Origin: Panorpa germanica
Taxonomy: Eukaryota > Arthropoda > Insecta > Mecoptera > Panorpidae
Length of the DNA: 64,000 nt
Reading direction: 5' to 3'
NCBI GenBank assembly: GCA_963678705.1
Contig: OY783220.1
Coordinates: 5,291,001 to 5,355,000 of the forward strand
Position numbers and translations under genes: made by a program. Positions 58,076 to 64,000 of the stretch are shown here, one piece after another; the first letter of the stretch is position 1; every line of letters begins with the position of its first letter. The notes beneath the pieces were generated by a model. That model saw nothing but the letters and a program-made list of their open reading frames with translations, had not been told where the DNA came from and made no database searches.

Positions 58076-59874
58076 TTTACTTCTTATTGTTTGTTATCAG
58101 TTTCTTCGTTCCATTCTTCCTGAGATGAACAATTTATTGTATTTTTAATTCTGATCTTTAAGTCTGAACCTGTTATAGTCGCTTCGTCGAATGAATTGCT
58201 CATTCAGTTTCTATATTGAGGAGCAAATGAACCATTTTAAGATCTGACAGCAAATTCATTTATACTAACAGTGTGGCAGTCGTAGCACAAGTAATTTAGG
58301 TTCACCATCCCTACTCTAGACGAAGAGCATTTGTGAATATTGCTGCATTTACGTAAATGTTAAAACAAGGTGGCACGGTATAATTTGTGATCGTGGCGGA
58401 ACAATTACTGCTGTTTTAGGGCATGGAAATGTTACACATTAAATAATGGTACAGAATGAATTTGTAAGTGTGGTATTAAAATGATTTTGACCTACTTTAA
58501 AACCGGTGTAAAATGCTCCTAAAATCAATCCAGCTGTTGTAAATGTAATTAAAAACATCATTCAATTAGTCGATTATTTTGTTAGTTTAGTAAAGTATTA
58601 TAACGCCAGGTTCTGTTTTGGTTTAAGGTTTTAGTAGTAAATTCAATTAGATACATATGTTTTAGTTTTAATTTTAGTTTTTTAATTGGTATGCACTCTC
58701 TAAACTTACTAAAACTTAAAACATAAAACACGAGAGTTATAAAAATAAATGACAATTAACGCATTGAATTTGTTGTTAGTTGACATTTTCATTCTTCTGT
58801 TTGCTCTCACACAAATATTAAAATAAACGTACATACTGGCGTATATTTAAAATAATATGAATAAAATAAAATGCAAATATTGTGTTTTAAACATTTGTGA
58901 ATTATTATTTTGAGGTAAACTAATGGAAAATGTCAAAATATGTACACCTCACTAACACTATTATACTATACTATGTATACAAAATGTATTGGAATCATTT
59001 TTCGAGAGTTGTTGTATGGGATTATTCATAAAAACTGTTTTTAAAAAGCGTGAGGTGAAATAAAATTAAAAATATATATTTTCAGTGGATTTTAAGTACC
59101 TTTTTGTTTGTGTTTGTATGAGTACGAGTATACATTCAACGACTAAAAATATAAATTATAATTTTATTTAAAATTTAAAAGGGGATGGAAATTGTTAAAA
59201 TATACAACAACCCTCTGGGTTACATGTTAATAAAGTTAAAATAAGGACAGGATATATATTTGATAATTAGGATTGGTTCTTATTGTTTCAAAGTTATAAT
59301 ACAACTTTTTGTAGCTATAGAATAATGCGTATATACGGCTACTAATACCTATGAAGAAAATGAAAGAAAATCAGAAGCAAATGGAAGAGTTTTTGGAATA
59401 CATATAACCAATTAAAAGAGTATCTGAAATGTATAATTATGTTCTTAATTTTGATGTGAATTGAGCGAAACACAACGAAGCCGTTTCATTTTTTTATCGT
59501 GTTAGGAAAATATTTATAATGTGTAGTCACTGCAAAGCGTTGTGATCCGTTCTATAGCTGGGAAGAAAAAGACCTCGTCTTACTACTAAGTAAAGAATCC
59601 TGGAAAGTCCTCAATATACCCCTTCTACGGCACCGAGCTCGTAATTTCGATCTAAGGTTAATGAGATCAGTTCAGAATTCGGGGTGGTATTCAAATTTCG
59701 TTAATATAATCATACAATTGTTTCAAATTGTTCTGAAAATTGTCTCGGTTTCTGGGATATCGGTTTTATTGACAATTACTCCAATAATAATGAGACTTGC
59801 AGTTAAAAGTGTTATAAACACTAATTCACCGATATTTTTTTTATTTACAAACTAATAAGCATAATAATCTATAA
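58076..59874. other. AT-rich non-coding DNA, nothing recognised
   Basis: No recognised repeat copy or exon; the small frame at 59661-59855 resembles nothing known. Confidence 0.5.
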
Positions 59875-60078
59875 GCATATATTTGAAAGCCGAAACCTGA
59901 TTGGCTTTATCAATAATCCTAATTTAAATACACGTACTTGTATTTATAAATGTAAATTATTCTCTTAAATTGTTTAAATAATGTATATTGTTTGTTATTG
60001 TACGAGTATATTGCTTGTTTGTGTTTATAAATGTATATATTGTTTTCGTGCTGAACTATCTAGTTGATGCATTCAAGT
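59875..60078 (+). mobile_element. RNase-H-tailed LINE, extreme 3' end, copy 4
   Basis: AACCTGATTGGCTTTATCAA, AATACACGTACTTGTATTTA and CTATCTAGTTGATGCATTCA match the minus-strand 57.7-58.1 kb copy in order. It starts within the last ~15 codons of the LINE and is mostly 3' UTR. It is a heavily 5'-truncated insertion. Confidence 0.75.
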
Positions 60079-60681
60079 ATATATTCAAAAAAATAACAAT
60101 ATATTAATAATTTATATACTGAATCAATATCAAATGAAAAAAGGTAGAAAGTTGAGATTTGCCATATACATATATAGTTGAATAGAACCAAAAAAGTTGT
60201 TTAAATTGGGATAAATAAGAAGAACAAAATGGGACGTTAGAAAATAGCACACATTTTTTTCTATATTTTAATTTAATTTTAAAATATTTGTGGAGCAACT
60301 AATTACTGGCCAATTATTATGGTTTTCTGCGACCAATCACTGCTATCTGTACGGCCAAGGTGTACACTAGGAACATTATGAATTTAATCTAACTAAATTA
60401 AAAATATAGCTTTTATTAACGTTGATCTAGTAAAAGAAAATCTCTATAAAGAGCTTTAAACAAAGAATATATTTATATTAAAATGTATTTCATCTTCTTA
60501 CTTTTTACTGTAAAAATATTAATACATTTTGACTTGTTTATATAACAAGCTTGAAACTTAGAACTAAATTAATGCTTTATTAATAAGTTTTATAATCTAA
60601 TTATGATCTACTTTTATACAATTATTACATCTACAATCATTAAAAACCAATTCTTGTTATTTTATATAATATATATTAAAA

Positions 60682-60682
<1 letters not shown>
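60079..60682. other. AT-rich non-coding DNA, nothing recognised
   Basis: No recognised feature. Confidence 0.5.

Positions 60683-60761
<79 letters not shown>
60683..60761. repeat. (TA)n microsatellite
   Basis: Pure TA run of about 78 bp. The Tyr-Ile frame across it is an artefact. Confidence 0.97.
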
Positions 60762-60764
<3 letters not shown>

Positions 60765-60961
60765 CATTATTACTTACTCTTACTTTATAAGACTTCATAC
60801 CTTAATGTTCGTAGCTAATTGGAATCCATTTTGTATTATTATAAGAAGGAAGACAAAAAATGTCAGAAGTGGGATTCGTAGTAGTAATTGAATATTACAG
60901 AGTGGTTTGTTTACAACAGCCTTAGAGAGGCGCAGCGCAATATTCAGTTAATATAAAATAT

Positions 60962-61220
60962 ACATCCCTGGTAGAATCTTGTAATTATATTTTATAAAGC
61001 TATCTTTGCAAGGCATTAGCTAGTTTTAAGCTTATTAATTTAGGTTGGTGCAAAATTAAATGTAACCAAGCTGAATAACCTTGCAGGATTAGCTAATACC
61101 AATTGAAAAACGCATGTATTTAACTCTTTCAGCAAATGAGCATACCAATTTTCATATAATGCTTAATTATTCGTTTACAGTTGTGTTGTATATTATTCTA
61201 GTAGCAACCTTGCAGTTAGG
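60962..61220 (+). mobile_element. TIR element family G, copy 2 (3' end lost)
   Basis: CCCTGGTAGAATCTTG at the left, then GCTATCTTTGCAAGGCATTA, TTAATTTAGGTTGGTGCAAA, GTAACCAAGCTGAATAACCT, TGCAGGATTAGCTAATACCA and AGCAACCTTGCAGTTAG, in the same order as 44676-45045. A stretch near 61135 is deleted relative to copy 1 and the right terminal repeat is missing. It lies 200 bp downstream of the TA run. Confidence 0.7.
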
Positions 61221-63113
61221 TAATTTATATTAAAGTATTTATATATATATTATAGTATTTTTAGCGGTCGGTAAAGGGCACAATCCTTTCTATACTAAAA
61301 CTAAAACATTATTAGCGTTATTGTACTTAGTAAATAAGTCTTAGGCTTGAAAAAATTAAAAATGTTGTCTCTTTGGTGAACTCAGACCCAAATGCTTAAG
61401 AATTGAGCTGGCGTTTATTCCTTCATTTTATAATTTTTTTAAAGGCATATGAAACTGTCTGAGTGAATACGTAGTACTGACAAACAATGAAGATGTCTTA
61501 AATTACATGTTACTTCGATTTGGATGAAGCATTAAAACACATAACTGATATTCACAGATTCTTTACGTCAATTTTATGTAGGTGTGTTAACATTTGGTGA
61601 ATTTTTTTATATTTAAAGTTTATGTGAATACAAATTGCTTCATTACACGTGTTGTGGATCATATACAAGTTGCTACTTACTCAAACTATTCTACTGAAAG
61701 CTGCCATTATGCTCGTTGAAATAAAGCTGAAATACAGATTCCCAGACCATGTCCGTTTCCGCTCCTGAACACGCAACACATCACAATGTTGTCTACTCTA
61801 CTCTATATTAGCTAGGTACAGTTGTTATGTTTTTAAATTAAGTAATAAAAAAAAAGTTTAAAAATTTCCAACCTTTTTAACAAAGTTTAATTACCATGTT
61901 AATTCAAATAAAATGTTAATTTTCTTCACATAATTTCATTTGTTTGATCTTAAAATAAACGACATATTTTCAAGTAAGATAAACGTATACAGAAGGAGAG
62001 GGAGATGAAACGACTTAAAACGAAAATGATACAACTCAGCCCTTAATGTATAAGTATCATATAGTTATTTATATAAAGGGGTTAAATAGTATTATAATAA
62101 GAATTAACTAAAAGGAAAGTCTACAAGGGTTGGAACAGAGTCACAACGATAGGGATGGGAATTTGAAAGGGGTTTCTTTTGAGTGTTGAAGTATTGTTAT
62201 TAACTTTTAAGTATTCTTAGTTAGTAGGTAAATTAGTATACTTTGGTTTCACAAAGGGTTATTAAAAAATTAATTTGATTTATTGCCTGGAATCTGTAAT
62301 ATAGCAACCCTTAAATAAAGAGGACACTGGGTTAGCAACCGAAAACGTGTAAAAACTTGTTAAGCAAAATTAAAATGGTGCCAAACTGCAACAACTGGTG
62401 ACACAATTACAAAAGTACTTGTGTCGCGTCGGAGAGAACTTGCTCGTACAAGCAGACATTGCAATGCTTGGTGAACCACGGCTCGCACAGGGGTGAACCA
62501 GGATTATCTGATTAGGGCTGTGTAGAGAATAAAAATATAAAAATATTTTATTTGTTAATTAACAGATTGAATTTCTTTCAAGATTGAAGATAAACAAATA
62601 AAATTAAGTACAACCTTATTTTCAAGAGGGCGTCCAAATAATGGTGCTCTGCCTCAAAGATTAATACTTATTGTGGTGTAGTTTATACAAATTACACTTT
62701 ACAAATTACACATCGTATTTCACACCATGTCTTAAAAGAAGCTCTTCAATTGCTTGTATTTAGTTAAAGCAAATGTAAAGAAGAAACCTGAAAATAGCTT
62801 TTATAAATCTTAATTCTACTTGTATAATTCATAATGTCTTAAAAAGTTTATAATTTGGTATAAAAGAAAATGTTAAAAAAGTTAGTGCCATCTTAAAATT
62901 TATAGACATACTAATGTACTTTACGACGTCCAAATAGAAAATAAATTTAAAATGATCTTTATCATACGGTAAACTGAATTTGATAATAACGCTATTAAAA
63001 GAAACTTTTAACTGTTGAAAGGAAATGTGGGATGTTGAAGACATTCAAATAATACAGGGACAAAGGAATACTCGTCTTCTGGTACGCAGCGTTTTCAAAT
63101 ATACATTTAAGAG
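61221..63113. other. AT-rich DNA, one GC-richer stretch
   Basis: About 62390-62500 is GC-richer (ACTTGTGTCGCGTCGGAGAG region) and unexplained. Nothing else recognised. Confidence 0.45.
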
Positions 63114-63376
63114 TTAGGGGCATTCTATTAATTACGTCGCACAAAGAGGGAGGGGGAATCCATAAAGTGTGATAAGACGTGACAGGGATGGGCGGCAATC
63201 ATAAGCTTTGTGACATCACATCTAACCTAAAAATCGTCTTCTGAAAATAGACATTAAACATGATAACAAAATACAATTACACCAAAAGAAAAATGTTTTT
63301 CAAATGTGTATCAATGCACGACTGTGGGTTAAAAATTCATGCAATTTGTATGACGTAACTTTTGGGTGACCCCTTA
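63114..63376 (+). mobile_element. TIR repeat family B, copy 3
   Basis: The left end TTAGGGGCATTCTATTAATT-ACGTC and inverted right end TAAGGGGTCACCCAAAAGTT-ACGTC are terminal inverted repeats. TTA directly flanks both sides. The interior words AAAGTGTGATAAGACGTGAC, ATCATAAGCTTTGTGACATC and ACATCTAACCTAAAAATCG align with copies 1 and 2. It serves as the uninterrupted reference for the nested insertion at 11.9 kb. No coding capacity. Confidence 0.75.
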
Positions 63377-64000
63377 GTGTTTATTTAAGTGCAATTAGTG
63401 CAAAATTATAAAGATTGGTGCTTTATTTAATTTAAAAAAAAACCAAATTAAAAATCATTACTTTGCTAGAACGGTTTTGCTATTACTTTTATAACCTCAG
63501 TGATTTGACACTGCAGTTTCTATTAAAATCAAAAATAGCCAGTGACTTTAAAAATTCTAAAGTCACTAAGCCTAAAGAATGTAATCAAATATAAAGGATG
63601 GTAATATGCTTGGAAGAGATACAATATTAAGTTACAACTCATATTAAATGAGACAACTATTAGATCTATAGTGAAAGACTTAATTCCACTGTGTGCTACA
63701 TCCTAATATACGGATCTGGTGGAAAATAAATAATAAATATACTTTCCTACAAAGTTAACACATTTTGTTATACTAGAAAGAACATAAGTTGATCTTCTAA
63801 AGTTTATATTCTTCTTAAAACTTAAGACGATATAATTAACCTCTTTATATATTGTCATTACATATCCTTTGCTAAGTGTGTTATCTTTGAAATCCTCAAT
63901 AATTTTCATTAATTTCCATACTTTGTACAAACTTATTCTACAAAGTATGAACTTTAACTTTTGAAACTTTCTTAAGCGTGGGTATATTTTAAACTTATTA
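63377..64000. other. AT-rich non-coding DNA, nothing recognised
   Basis: Minus-strand frames here are Tyr/Lys/Ile-rich and of chance length. A local inverted word pair, AGTGACTTTAAAAATTCTAA and AAGTCACT, occurs at 63540-63567. Confidence 0.5.

Overview
This 64-kb window looks like nuclear DNA of an insect and is mostly non-coding. It is strongly AT-rich on both strands. It has long AT microsatellites, no operon-like gene packing, and no long open reading frame that resembles a conserved host protein. What I can recognise are relics of insect transposable elements: mariner transposons, a DUF4817-type transposon, Jockey-like and RNase-H-tailed non-LTR retrotransposons, a tRNA-derived SINE family, and many short inverted-repeat elements. 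This mix suggests an insect, perhaps hemipteran or polyneopteran. That narrower placement is a guess from memory of which orders carry these elements. No bacterial, phage, CRISPR or operon-type system is present.

Host gene content. The best host-gene candidate is one small minus-strand exon (34425 down to 34326). It has a good start context, encodes a signal-peptide-like N-terminus, and ends at a plausible 5' splice donor. If real, the gene runs towards lower coordinates and its first intron fills part or all of 1-34325; no other exon of it could be recognised. Weaker promoter or exon candidates lie at 41569-41640 (minus), 9595-9712 (plus) and 36351-36534 (plus).

Layout. From 1 to 9 kb: a LINE tail (minus), a mariner end, a fold-back MITE with nested hairpins (5788-6213) and a TIR repeat (7945-8235). 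From 11 to 18 kb: another copy of that TIR repeat split by a TTAA-flanked MITE (11878-12123), a MITE flanked by TAA (13107-13411), a mariner fragment starting with a recognisable transposase N-terminus (14344-14575), SINE pieces, and an internally deleted mariner (17249-17953). From 19 to 34 kb: diverged repeats, a minus-strand mariner and LINE tail, a deleted DUF4817-type transposon (24526-25079), two related CCGGC-ended MITEs, an RNase-H-tailed LINE 3' end (27972-28331) and a Jockey-like 3' end (33050-33393). From 35 to 37 kb: a fold-back and several hAT-like ends just upstream of the candidate gene. From 38 to 64 kb: paired copies of a ~470-bp repeat, a complete SINE with an 11-bp target-site duplication (43086-43355), AT microsatellites next to members of one TIR family, a second deleted mariner (48969-49558), and more LINE and SINE relics.

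The elements do not form a pathway. Their value is the insertion history they record: nested insertions with recoverable empty sites, deletion derivatives that share a breakpoint, and several families with three or more copies inside one window. All family names come from motifs read by eye and remembered family knowledge; no database search was possible.
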